Assembly (NCBI GenBank): GCA_016800925.1
Contig: JABCPU010000254.1
Location: 1 to 64,000 of the forward strand
DNA: 64,000 nucleotides
Source of the DNA: Suillus spraguei
Lineage: Eukaryota; Basidiomycota; Agaricomycetes; Boletales; Suillaceae
Reading direction: 5' to 3'
Shown here one piece after another: positions 32,638 to 43,001 of the stretch (position 1 is its first letter; each line of letters opens with the position of its first letter). A program made the translations under genes and the position numbers. Below the pieces are notes generated by a model. The model made no database searches, was not told where the DNA came from, and worked only from the letters and a program-made list of their open reading frames with translations.

Positions 32638-32936
32638 CATGGAAACATTGCAAAGGATCGAGGCCACTAACTCGAAATGAATTTTGGAAAAGAGTTAGTG
32701 GCATAGTAAAAAGAACCGGACTAGGAAACATCAAGGGTCACAGGTTATGCATAGGAGGAACACTAGAATACTTACTGCATGGAGTACCTTTCGATGTAGT
32801 GAAGTCTATAGGGAGACAGTCTAGTGAGGCTTTCACAGGCTATCTGTGGAAGCATGCATTAATCCTGGTGCCATATCTCCAAGAGTCTCCAGCACTAGAA
32901 CCATTCACCAGGTACACCATGCTTCCAGCTCATTGA
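32638..32936 (+). pseudogene. YR retroelement tyrosine recombinase, catalytic C-terminus
   Basis: Continues in frame after the LTR: RPLTRNEFWKRVSGIVKRTG, then GHRLCIGGTLEYLLHGVPFD, SIGRQSSEAFTGYLWKHALI and a stop at 32,934-32,936. The box GH..(R/C)IGGT carries the H-x-x-R signature of tyrosine recombinases. Here the expected Arg codon reads TGC (Cys), a probable CGC to TGC change, and YLRKH reads YLWKH. The putative nucleophile Tyr is in YLWKHA. Loss of the catalytic Arg would inactivate it. Confidence 0.72.
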
Positions 32937-33767
32937 CTGGTGAGTTTATCACTCATTTGGCCTCACCCTTCTCCTTCTGGGCAGAATCATGTTGCGCCTG
33001 ATGTGTCACAGGGCTCCTTCATTTTTGGGAATCACAGCTCATCATGGACTTGCAGATTTTGAAACAATGTTTTGGGTTGCAAAACTCTTCAGGTTTAAGC
33101 CCAAAAAGCTTCATATACCTTTGTTACTTCTTGTAAAAATCAGATTGATTTGTTAGTCAATGAATCTAAATTTTCACATGATGACACAAAAGCTAGCAGC
33201 TACACATAGACTAAATCTAATGTTGATTGCAGAAATTCAAATGTGCCTACAAATATTTGGGCCACTGCTGTGGCCTCTAAACAGTAAGTGCACATCAAAT
33301 TACACTTACTACTAGTATGGACAGCCAGACCACCATGCTCTATTTCCAAGGCTTCCACTTCTCAGAACCTTCCTGCACTCTTTTGGACTTGTCTGAACTC
33401 ACCTGCATTCATTTATGCTTCCTTGTGCTTGTTTGGATTTGCCTGCATTTGTCTGTGCTTGCCTGCACTCATTTGGACCTGCCTGGACTTGCATGTTGCC
33501 TGCATTCATCTGTGCTTGCCTGCACTCTTTTGCACTTGCCTGCACTCATTTGGACTTGTGTCTGCTCTCACCTGTACCTCTGCACCTCTCATTCTGGCAC
33601 CTTCAGGTGTCGTTCACATATGTTCAAGCCACGTCAGCATTTGCTGACGTGCATTGGGCATATGTGCTAAGCACTGGCAAAGGGCTCCCTCTGTCATCCC
33701 ATACTCGTCTGAGCCACATCAGCAGTTGCTGACATGCACTGGGCATCTGTGCATGGCATTCGTGGTG
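32937..33767. other. Spacer with low-complexity tandem sequence
   Basis: No gene. Positions about 33,360-33,570 are an irregular tandem of CTTGCCTGCACTCATTTGGA-like units, open in several frames only because it is repetitive. Two related blocks at 33,628-33,668 and 33,713-33,752 each contain a 20-bp palindrome (ACGTCAGCA..TGCTGACGT and ACATCAGCA..TGCTGACAT). Confidence 0.6.
33360..33570 (+). repeat. Irregular tandem repeat (TTGCCTGCACTCAT units)
   Basis: At least six copies of a TTGCCTGCA(C/T)TCAT(T/C)TG(G/T)(A/G)(C/T) unit are spaced about 20-40 bp apart. Confidence 0.7.
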
Positions 33768-34559
33768 CAAACAAGAGTGTTCGACCCTAAAGGGGGATGG
33801 CTGTTAGTATAGTCAAGTTTGAGTCAAACCAATGTGCGAATATAGTGTCGTAGTCAGTGGTAAGTTGCCATGGTCAGTGATGATGCCGCCGGGACTAGTG
33901 TCATATGTAGTGGTGCTACCATGGTAGAGATAATGCTTGTGAATGTAGCGTCGAGTGAGTGATAATGAGCGATAAAGTCAGTGGTAGTGGTAAGGTGCGA
34001 GCGGTGCAAAGAAACAGTAAAGAAGTCCGTGGTACTTTCAGTGGTGAAGTAACAGTGAGCATGAAGTTCAGTCAAAATAGGGGTCAAGGATCTAGTGGTG
34101 TGCCAGTGGTAACAGTGAACGAGCGATGTTGATTAATGAGTGGTAAGGAAACTTTAAAGACTAAGTCAGGTACAAATCAGGTGTGGGGTACGTGGTGCTT
34201 ATATCCTAAATCATATGTACTCGGAATGCATTAGGCAAAATAAGTAGTGCTCAAGTACAGTAACCACTGTATGTAAATGTGGCATGAGGCAACATGTAAT
34301 AAGGCTTGCTGTGGAATCAGTGATAACTAACATAAAACAAAATACGCACCTAATGGAGCTATGCGGACGCGGCAAGGACATGGAAGGACATTGGTACATG
34401 GAATGTAGTGCGGCAGTCGGTACGGTGTGCAGTGAGCATGGGATGCTGCCGGCAATGCTAAAGGAGTAAGACGGCCTTTGGACTGGTGGAGATTCCTATA
34501 GATGTGAGATGTGTGCTAAGAGATAGGGTTTTGAGGCCAGTGCCAATATGTTTGTTACA
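33768..34559. repeat. Family-E LTR-like unit, copy D, 5'-truncated
   Basis: About 792 bp matching copies A-C from GTTCGACCCTAAAGGGGGATG to the terminal TTTGTTACA. The first ~105 bases of the family (TGTAAAGAT...) are missing, and no target duplication is visible at the truncated side. Confidence 0.75.
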
Positions 34560-35818
34560 TCATCGTCAACCTGACTCTGGCTTACCAAAGGAGGTGTCCA
34601 TGCGAAATTTGTGTTGAGATCCATTGCCAGGTCTGTGTTAATGCCACCATTGTTCTGAGTGTGCATATGTGCATGTTTTCAATGGACTGGTTGGCCAGCA
34701 GCAAGTGCATGCTGGTGGATATGATAGGAATAGTTGTTATGAAGTTTTCTGAGCGTCTTGAAAGTGCAAACTGTCAAGTTGCAATGTTTGACACCCTGGA
34801 TTATGCCAAGATCTGAAAATAGTCATTTGACATCTGCCGCATGAGGGACAATTGAGAATAAAGTGATTGCAGGTGTTTTCAATGGGTACGACTTTGCAGA
34901 TATTGGAAGATTTTCCCAGCAATCCTTCCCATTGGCTTGACCACCTGCGAATGGGCCTTTGCATTGGTAATACTGCTTTAGATTCTCGACAAGTTTGACA
35001 GCTCGATCCCCATCCCAGCACCATTGTTTTGCAATATCAAGTGTAGCCATACACATCTGCTCAAACGTTCGGCTCTTCACAGCTTGAGATACTGCAAGTT
35101 TCCAGCACATTGGATGTAAGAAAAGGGCAAGAGCATGAATATCAGTATTCATGGCATGAAATTCACGATTGAATACAGCCTTGGCATGCATCCAGAAGTT
35201 GATGTCCTTGCTGTCTTCGAGTTGAAGACACATCATTTGCCGAGCACACCAAATTAATTCAAGCATGCAATCTGCTAAGGTAGCATCCCGTGATTCCAGA
35301 TTTCCCATTGCATCAACAATGGGCTTGCATGTTTTGATGAATTGGCTCAGATGTGGCCAGTATAGTGGGTCATAAAGGACAGTCTTGATCACTTCAGGTG
35401 CAACAGGTGAGAGGTTGTTTGTCTTCTTTTGGGTGTCTGGCCACACACAGATTCTGCCTAGTGCACCTCTAAAATAATTGAGATATGATTAATTCAAAGA
35501 AATGATGCAAGCTTCATTGTGGACAGATGGTGGAGCATCCGGGCACTCTGTGGGGTTTGTGAGATGTAAAAGACAACAGTTATCTCGGCCTTCAATGTGT
35601 TGACCACTGCCACTGGTTGAAGTACAATAGTTGCACTTCCAGAATTTTTGACAGGACTTATTATCAACTTGTTTGAGTTCCTTGAAGTTATCAGTTAGGA
35701 TTTTGGCTGGTGGGCGGCCACCTGGATGTTTTTCGGTACACATTTTGAGACAAGTTTCAAGTGTAGCCTGAGGATGGTGCAAATGATATGGTTCAACTTG
35801 AACAAATGGTAAAAAAAA
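34560..35818 (-). pseudogene. hAT 2 transposase with BED finger
   Basis: On the minus strand from 35,818: GGRPPAKILTDNF, CQKFWKCNYC and IEGRDNCCLLHL form a BED-type finger. Further down come ESRDATLADCMLELIWCARQ, FHAMNTDIHALALFLHPMCW, GQANGKDCWENLPISAKSYP and FSIVPHAADVK. A TGA at 34,823-34,825 then interrupts before LFSDLGIIQGVKH; the usual hAT word here is ERLFSDLG, so TGA probably replaced CGA. The tail (LRKLHNNYSYHIHQH) reaches about 34,690. Copy D abuts the 3' side, and the catalytic N-terminal half between finger and ESRDATL is largely missing. Confidence 0.75.
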
Positions 35819-36040
35819 CATGGTATTATTGTTACTGTCATCTAATAAGTGGATTGATGGTGAATCTGTGTAGGAACACTGTGACGAGCTTGTCCATGCT
35901 GCCCCCTGGACGTACTACTACTAGTTGTGGCAAGTTTTGCCAAGACCCCTGAGATACCGCCGGCAATTGCCAAAATGGCACAACTGGCATGGCACAATGG
36001 CACAGTATTGCCAACAACACTACCTGACATCAAGACACCA
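35819..36040. other. Short unassigned spacer
   Basis: No gene recognised. It contains GCCAAAATGGCACAACTGGC-like short repeats of TGGCACAA. Confidence 0.4.
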
Positions 36041-36211
36041 TGTTACAATCATATGTGCCCCTATTCATTTTTCTACTTTCACTTTGCCTACTTGTCTTGT
36101 AACCGATCTCACATTCACACATGACTCATGCATCTCAACACGCTTGTACTATACATGCCTTCCTTGTTAGGATACACAGTTACTTTCCCATGGTTGCTTG
36201 GTCCGTGCATT
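36041..36211 (+). repeat. Truncated LTR, chromovirus 2 family
   Basis: TGTTACAATCATATGTGCCC through GGTCCGTGCAT matches the first ~170 bases of the chromovirus 2 LTR with moderate divergence. The rest of the LTR is missing. The Tc1/mariner element starts directly at its end, but the sequence beyond the mariner element is unrelated, so the LTR was already truncated or a rearrangement took place. Confidence 0.8.
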
Positions 36212-36213
36212 TA

Positions 36214-37830
36214 CAGTGGCTCAAAAAACTGTCCGCATGTTTTGGCATTTTGCACTATCTATAATATTGTGTGAGAACAAACAAATGCCTCAAAAACATG
36301 CTTATACCACATTGTAGTATGGCTTCAGGGCTTTCATTTGAGCCCTACACCGTGGGAATCGGTGGAGATATGGTGGAGATACAAGGCTCACAAAATGGTG
36401 ACTCATGCGGACAGTTTTTTGACTCAAGTATTTTACAGTAATAACCAGGTATTCTAGTATTTTGTATGACCTCCCTTGGCTTTAATTACTGCCTCTATCC
36501 TTCTAGGCATACTCTCAATTAATTTCTGGCAATCCTCAGCTGTGATCTTCCCCCATTCCACTGCTACTCTCTCCCAAAGCTCCCATACTCCTTTAGGGGG
36601 GTTTTCATAGGCTTGAAGCTTTTTCTTGAGTGTTCCCCAGAGATGTTCAATGACATTGACATCAGGAGACTGTGCTGGCCAGTCAAGAACATTGATGTTA
36701 TGTTCTTCAAACCATTCCCTAGCTCTTCTGGATGTGTGCTTGGGATCATTATCCTGTTGGAAAATGATATCTTCTTCATCAATCCCTGATTCTGCCAAGC
36801 TAGGCAGCAAGTGGTCATTTAAAATGTCCACATACTGCTCAGCATTCATCTTCCCCTCAACCTCAGCAAGCATTTCCACACCATTCCATCCCATACAGCC
36901 CCATACCATTAAAGAACCTCCTCCAAACTTGACAGTCCCATTAACCTCTCTGTCTGTTAGGCCATCTCCCTTCTTTTTCCATACATACACCTTCCCATCT
37001 GACCCAATCCTATTGATTTTGGTCTCATCTGACCATATAACACGCTTCCAGTCCTCTACAGTCCAGTGTTGATGAGCTAAGGCAAAGGCTAGTCTTCTCT
37101 GCCTATGTTTGATGGAGAGAAGAGGCTTTTTCTTCTTTGTTACTGCCTTGAGATGAGCTGCCTTGAGAACATTCCTCACAGTTTGTGAAGAGACAGGGGT
37201 AGTGATGGTGGAATTGATATAATGGGTGGCTTGGACAGCATTATCAGCCTTTCCTGTAGTGATATGTTGGATAATAGCCCTTTTGTCAGTAGAGGTAAGC
37301 TTGGATGGACGTCCTCCACAAGAGTTTTCCTTGTCTGGGTGGCTTTCTTTGATGAACTTGGCCACAGTGGACTTGCATACTCCAGTTCTAGAGGAAATTT
37401 GGCGAGCAGAGAGGCCAGCATAAGACAGAGAGAGGATATTATCTCTTTGAGCAGAGGAGATGGCTTTCATGGTGATTATGACTATGATACATGAGATATT
37501 CTGGTTTATATAGTTAGATATAGTCATAAAATAACATAATGACACCACTTTATAATTTATATAATAGTGGCATGATTTTTATGGTGTCATAAATAATGAT
37601 TTATATAGTTTTAATATACACTCAAAAAACTGTCCACATGAGTCATCATTTTATAAGCCTTATATCTCCACCATATCTCCGCCGATTCCCACGGTGTAGG
37701 GCTCAAATAAAAGCCCTGAAGCCATACTACAATGTGGTATAAGTATGTCCTTGAGGAATTTGTTCATTCTCACACAATATCATAGATAGTGAAAAATGTC
37801 AAAACATGCGGACAGTTTTTTGAGCCACTG
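36214..37830 (-). mobile_element. Tc1/mariner element with long compound inverted repeats
   Basis: 1,617 bp with TA duplications at 36,212-36,213 and 37,831-37,832. The arms 36,214-36,427 and 37,617-37,830 are inverted repeats of about 214 bp. Each arm starts and ends with CTCAAAAAACTGTCCGCATG-like sequence in opposite orientation, so each arm is itself bounded by short inverted repeats. A single intact minus-strand transposase lies between. The arms are close in sequence and the ORF is undamaged, making it one of the youngest insertions in the island. Confidence 0.93.
36454..37470 (-). CDS. Tc1/mariner transposase (DD34E), intact
   Basis: I chose ATG at 37,468-37,470 (MKAISSAQRDNILSLS), giving 338 aa, the usual Tc1 length. 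The frame is open further upstream, but those residues are hydrophobic and unlike the family. The N-terminal helix-turn-helix pair (LSARQISSRTGVCKSTVAKF, then a GGRPSKLT linker) binds the inverted repeats. The catalytic core shows VIWSDETK, FQQDNDPKHTS and VIEHLWGTLKKKL. Counting from the first D of QDND to the E gives 34 intervening residues, the DD34E signature. Cut-and-paste transposition into TA is expected. There are no stops or frameshifts. Neighbours are an LTR fragment and an unrelated gene remnant. Confidence 0.92.
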   Translation of the reverse strand: MKAISSAQRDNILSLSYAGLSARQISSRTGVCKSTVAKFIKESHPDKENSCGGRPSKLTSTDKRAIIQHITTGKADNAVQATHYINSTITTPVSSQTVRNVLKAAHLKAVTKKKKPLLSIKHRQRRLAFALAHQHWTVEDWKRVIWSDETKINRIGSDGKVYVWKKKGDGLTDREVNGTVKFGGGSLMVWGCMGWNGVEMLAEVEGKMNAEQYVDILNDHLLPSLAESGIDEEDIIFQQDNDPKHTSRRAREWFEEHNINVLDWPAQSPDVNVIEHLWGTLKKKLQAYENPPKGVWELWERVAVEWGKITAEDCQKLIESMPRRIEAVIKAKGGHTKY

Positions 37831-37832
37831 TA

Positions 37833-39540
37833 TATCCTCGAGATCAGAGGACTCTGAGGTGTCCGGATTACCGAGGGCATCGTTATCAGAATCTGGTATA
37901 CTCCCAATTGACTTCATCGACAAAGCAGAACTATTTGCCTGAGAATGTGACTTAACACTAGATGTGCGGCCGTTATTTTTCATGGAATGATTCCCTGTGA
38001 TGTTGTTAAGACTGTACTCAAGGGTAGAGAGATCCGAAGGGCTTTGGCCTCAGTTCGTGCACTGTGCCCCTTTCTCGAGTAATGCCCCTTATTTCAGGGA
38101 GGAGTTATTTGTCCGAAGACCCGGAAGGTGTTGCGTGACGGATCCGGGTGTCCGAAGGTGTCGGATATGATACGTCCGAAGGTTATTCGGAACGTAAGGA
38201 GAGGACAGAGATTAAGGCTAGTTTCAGAACGAGTTCCTAACTAGAAACTAACGGAGATAGACTATCCGAAGATAGAGTCTGAGATATAGACTATAGGAAT
38301 CAATCCTAAGTCTCGGAAGGTGACTTAAAGCGGAAAGTGGCTTAAGTCCGGAGGAGGCAGAATGAGTAGAATCTAAGATGATATTCGAACTAAGGTTCTA
38401 CGGAGATCTACAAGTGGTTTATATACTGTAAGTATCTAAGACGGATAATCAGCAAGTCCGGGACCGAGGGCTATGTACGAAGTGTAACGGAAGTCTATTA
38501 GTTAATGCACAGCAGATCAGTAAGCATGAATCGGAAATGAACACAGGAAACGGATCAGTAACACAGGACGGAAATATAAACAGCCGGAATACCGGAAACA
38601 GGAGGAATGACGAAAGGAGATAGGCGCAGATATACACAAGGGAGTTAAGGTGCGAGAAGTGAGCACATTCAGATGGGTGGTCCGGGCAGGATTTGTGGAC
38701 CGGACGGATATGGAATTGATCGGATCTGATCGGATATGGTCGGATCTGAGATTAGAAGTATGGTATATGACAGATGTATGTCAGTACATGTTAGCTAGAA
38801 GCCAAATGAAAGAGGTTGATTCGCATACCATTGCCATGTGGTGCGATTTGAGGCCGCTATGGAATGAGTCAAGCAATGTTCAATCATAAATCACAGTACA
38901 GCATAACATACCTCATATTCAAGGGTAGCCTTGAGCTTCTTTGAGTCGAGTGCCACAATATCATCATCTGATTCCTCCAGTTTGTTGTCGGACAAGTCAA
39001 CTCCTCCGCTGTTCAAATCAGATGAGCTGTCATCACTTTCATCAGGCTTAACGTCGTCTGAGTCAGAGTCAAAAAGCTGCGCAGCACTCAGAGGAGCTTT
39101 GCTCTTCCGTTGACCAATCACTGGAGCAGGTGATTTGTTTCCTGTATTAATAGAAATGTCAATGTGTTGAAATGAAACTGAATGCTACTCACAAACTCGG
39201 GCCTGCTTGGGACCATCGGCCTCAGCAATGTTGGATGCTGCCCGCTTGCATGGATTCTTCTCTGTCATCCAGACTGTGTTTTGACTTATTCAGTACTAGG
39301 AATGATACTAAACCCAACCAACCAAGTGACACATACCTTGATTTTTAAGAGCATCAGTCTTGGCTTGCTGAACTGGGCCTTCAGAGATAGCATTCAGTCC
39401 ATGAGTAAGAACAAGCTAGAAAAACATACAGGCTGAAGCATCGACTGACTGTTGATTCTTGCTTTTCAACTTGGCAGCTCGCATAACTGCAGCCTTCTCT
39501 GTTGGTGTGAGTAGCACTTGGTACATTCTCAAAGTGAGAT
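37833..39540 (-). pseudogene. Unassigned minus-strand gene fragment, split by mariner and a solo LTR
   Basis: Apparent exons on the minus strand: TPTEKAAVMRAAKLKSKNQQ near 39,500, LVLTHGLNAISEGPVQQAKT near 39,400, MTEKNPCKRAASNIAEADGP near 39,240, and an acidic stretch SAAQLFDSDSDDVKPDESDD at 39,120-38,900. After the solo LTR (38,004-38,772) comes another Ser/Asp-rich piece (SIGSIPDSDNDALGNPDTSE) to 37,833. The acidic, low-complexity N-terminus resembles leaders of fungal transposase genes and might belong to hAT 2 further downstream on the same strand, but I cannot show this. I recognise no domain. Confidence 0.4.
38004..38772 (-). repeat. Solo LTR, chromovirus 1 family
   Basis: 769 bp, very close to the chromovirus 1 LTRs, flanked by perfect 5-bp duplications GATGT (37,999-38,003 and 38,773-38,777). 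There is no interior, so it is a solo LTR. Confidence 0.95.
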
Positions 39541-39842
39541 CAAATCAGTGTGTGGCTTGAAAAAAATTTGGACTCACTTATCACTTACAAATTCGGAACA
39601 CTCCGCTATAACCCGATACCTGTCAGCCCCAAACTCAATCAAATATTTCTCTGTGCTCACTGTCTTGAATCATGCCAATCTGTAATGGCTGTGTTTGCTC
39701 ATTCACTGAGAGTGGTTACTCTCGTCACCTCGCACAAACTAGAAATACATCCTGCATCAGTATCTATGAAGAAATGTATAACTACATGCCTAGTCACTCA
39801 CAAGAGGTAATTTTGCCCTAAGTACCAGATTGTGAGACAACT

Positions 39843-42800
39843 GTTTCTAATATGGCAGATTAGGAGAACCTGGATGTTGTTGACGACATGAACCTACATG
39901 GCAATTCCAACCATGAGTTTGAAGGGGACTATTTCAACACCATGCCAGGAGACCTCCAATGGCCAGAAGATGACAAGGCAATTGCAGAGGAGGATGAGGA
40001 GGAAGTCGCTGATGAAACTTGGGTGGTGGAGCAAGAAGCCAATTGGGAACCTCCTATTCAAGTTACCAAAGAACCAGCCATCAACTTGAATGATGAGAAT
40101 ATTCCCATGGATGAAGACAATACTGTGGCTCACCTAGAACAACGGACACGTCGTCATGAGGCAGAGCTCCCCTTGCATGAGGGACCTTACATCACCAAGT
40201 TTCCGCTCCATAGTGCAGGAGCAATAATCAATACTGAATCTGATGACGCAGATACATTCATGCAACTGGAGCATGGATATCAGTCTTACCGTGGAAAGAT
40301 TGATGGTAACAGCACAGTTTGGGCACCGTTCACCTCACGCATCAACTATGAGGTGGCTTGATGGGCAAAGCTGCGAGGGCAAGGATCCACAGCATTATCA
40401 GAGCTGCTTGAAATTGAAGGCATGAGTCCAGCATCATACAACTGAGTGATAGTTCTGTTCTGATCAGTGACACTGCCTTTTAGATCTGTGACAAGCTTGA
40501 CCTCTCTTACCAGAATTCCCGCGACCTCAACAAGATCATTGATAGCAAAATTCCAGCTTATCGCCCTCGTTTTCAGCAACAGGACATATTGGTGGCAGGT
40601 GAAGCTTTTGATGTCTATTTTCGGGACATCATTGAGTGTGTGAAGGCATTGTATGGAGACCCTGAACTGGTGCCTTACCTCATGTTTGCCCCAGAACAAC
40701 ACTATTCTGACAAGGACAAGACTCAGCATGTCTACCACGACATGCATACTGGGCAGTGGTGGTGGCACACTCAGGTGAGAGGATGGTTGTCGCATATGGT
40801 GCTCAGCTACTAGATCTAATTGAAAACACCGATGATAGAAAGAACTGGAGAAAGAAGAGCCTGGGGCTATGATAATTCCAATTTTGCTGTCATCAGACAA
40901 AACACAAGTCACAATGTTTCGAAACAAGGCCACATACCCCATTTATATGACTATTGGGAACTCACCCAAGCATATACGTCGACGACCCTCCCACAATGCA
41001 CAGATACTTCTTGGTTATCTGCCCACCACAAAGCTTGAACATATCACTAATAAAGCTGCAAGGCGACGGTGTCTTGCTAATTTATTTCATGCGTGCATGC
41101 GTCATATTGTCACACCATTAGTCGAGCCAGGGAAACATGGGATGTCTATAGCCAGCGGTGATGGGGCCCTTCGTCGTGGGCATCCTCTTGTTGCATGTTA
41201 TATCGGAGACTACCCAGAGCAACTGTTAGTGACTGGGATGAAGACTGGAGAGTGTCCAAAATGTGACATACCTTCGTCTGAGCTTGGTAGCAAAGACCTT
41301 CCATTCGAGTTGCGGAATATGGATGAAATTCTCAACACTCTGGCATTGGCTGATGATGATCTGATTCAGTTTGCAAAGGCATGTCATGATGCAGGTAAGT
41401 TTCTCCCAGCTGAATCGCACTGTCCTGTTTGCTGTGGTATTGCTGACTGGGAACTTATCAGGTGTGAAACCTCTATATTATCCTTTCTGGGAGGAACTCC
41501 CACATTGTAATATATTCAACGCAATCATGCTGGATATTCTCCATCAGCTATATCAAGGGCTGGTGAAACATATGATCTCTTGGCTTAAGTCTGCTTGTGG
41601 GGGGGATGGAAATCGATGCACGGTGCAAACGTTTACCTCCCAATCATAACATCTGCCTATTCATGAAAGGCATCTCGGTTCTGTCACGAGTCAGCGGAAC
41701 GGAACATCAGCAAATATGTAGGTTTCTGCTAGGTATCACCAGTGATATCTGTCTGCCTGATGGTGCATCCTCAGTGAGACTTATTCACACAGTACGAGGC
41801 ATCCTCGACTTTTTGTATCTTGCACAGTACCCATGCCACTCTGATTTGACCTTAGAGCTACTTGGCGACGCACTCAACTGATTTCATGATAATAAATCTG
41901 TGTTTGTGGACCTAGGCATCCGTTCATCGTTCAACCTTCCCAAACTCCATTCATTTCGGCACTATGTCACAATGATTCAAATTTTTGGAACAACAGACAA
42001 CTATAATACAGAATATACAGAACAGCTTCACATTGATCTGGCAAAGGATGCGTACTGTGCAACAAACCACAAGGACAAATACATGCAAATGACACTTTGG
42101 CTCGAGCAATGAGAGAAAATGTTATGGCACGATAAATTTATTCAATGGCAACTCGCAGGACCCACTTCATCCGATCATATTCCTCATTCTCATCCTCTAC
42201 CCCACTCTGACCTTGTATATCTCCGTCAAGCAAAGCTAGCAAAGCACCCAGCTGTTAAATGTGTGACTTTCACATCACTGGTTCATGACTATGGCGCAGT
42301 ACATTTTCAAGCAGCTATGGCACGTTTCATTGTGCAAGTCATGCAACCTGATTTGACTGCAAGACAGTCTGAAGATGCCACCTGCAATGTTATTCTCCCA
42401 TTCCAGTCAGTTTCAGTATTCCATAAGGTCCGGTATAGTGCTATTGATGATCATGGCATGCCAAACCATGTTACTATTGATGCAATACATGCATGACCTG
42501 CATGACATGATGGCCATAACAGGAGGGTTCCAGCAAGGTTTGATACTGCACTCGTAAATCTGGGTAATGGTGGAAAATTGGGCGTGGAAGGTAAGTGTCT
42601 TACTGTATATATGTTGGGACACTCATGCTGATGAACCACTGATACTAGGATATCATGTCGCACAAGTTCTTGTGATCTTTTCATTGTCGGTCAATGTTGG
42701 CCATGCATTATTTCACAATGACAATGTGCCGGATCAACTTGCTTATGTTGAATGGTTCACACCCTTCTCTGCCATACCAGATATCAATCATGGCATGTAT

Positions 42801-43001
42801 AGGGTGTCGCATGCATTTGAGGATGGTGACAGGCAAGCAAGTGTCATTCCTATCCGCAATATTTGACGCTCTGTCCACTTAATCCAAAAATTTTGGGCGG
42901 TGGCTCCACATGACTGGACAGCGAGCAACATGTTGGATCAGTGTAGTACATTCTTTGTTAACAACTTTACTGACCGAGATGCATATGTAACTCTATTTTA
43001 G
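39843..43001 (+). pseudogene. Plavaka-type transposase
   Basis: Plus-strand exons and broken frames carry words typical of Plavaka (CACTA-related) transposases. These are an acidic N-terminus, EVA-stop-WAKLRGQGSTALSELL near 40,355, QDILVAGEAFDVYFRDII (40,575-40,630), MFAPEQHYSDKDKTQHVYHD, MIIPILLSSDKTQVTMFRNK, PSHNAQILLGYLPTTKLEHI, GMKTGECPKCDIP, PLYYPFWEELPHCNIFNAIM and LDILHQLYQGLVKHMISWL near 41,540. The end is FVNNFTDRDAYVTLF, TAG at 42,999-43,001. TGA at 40,359-40,361 sits where relatives have Arg (IARWAKLRG). Other frame changes may be introns (for example near 40,440 and 40,770) or decay. It looks inactive; terminal inverted repeats were not found. Confidence 0.82.

Larger units (their letters stand above)
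22638..32936 (+). mobile_element. Tyrosine-recombinase (DIRS-like) retroelement, heavily interrupted
   Basis: A gag-like ORF, RT, RNase H and a tyrosine recombinase occur in this order on the plus strand, the layout of fungal YR retroelements. Five sequences are inserted with recognisable target duplications: LTR-like units at 24,855-25,810, 27,993-29,278 (itself hit by a small hAT) and 29,466-30,427, plus solo LTRs at 26,040-27,236 and 31,920-32,637. A sixth, 23,802-24,574, is probable. In each of the five, deleting the insert and one target copy continues the reading frame. Outer terminal repeats were not found, so the limits given are those of the coding part. Confidence 0.82.

Noticed and set aside
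33288..33732. Three overlapping plus-strand frames rich in Cys, Leu and His
   Set aside because: Open only because the sequence is a tandem repeat; all three frames give similar low-complexity peptides.
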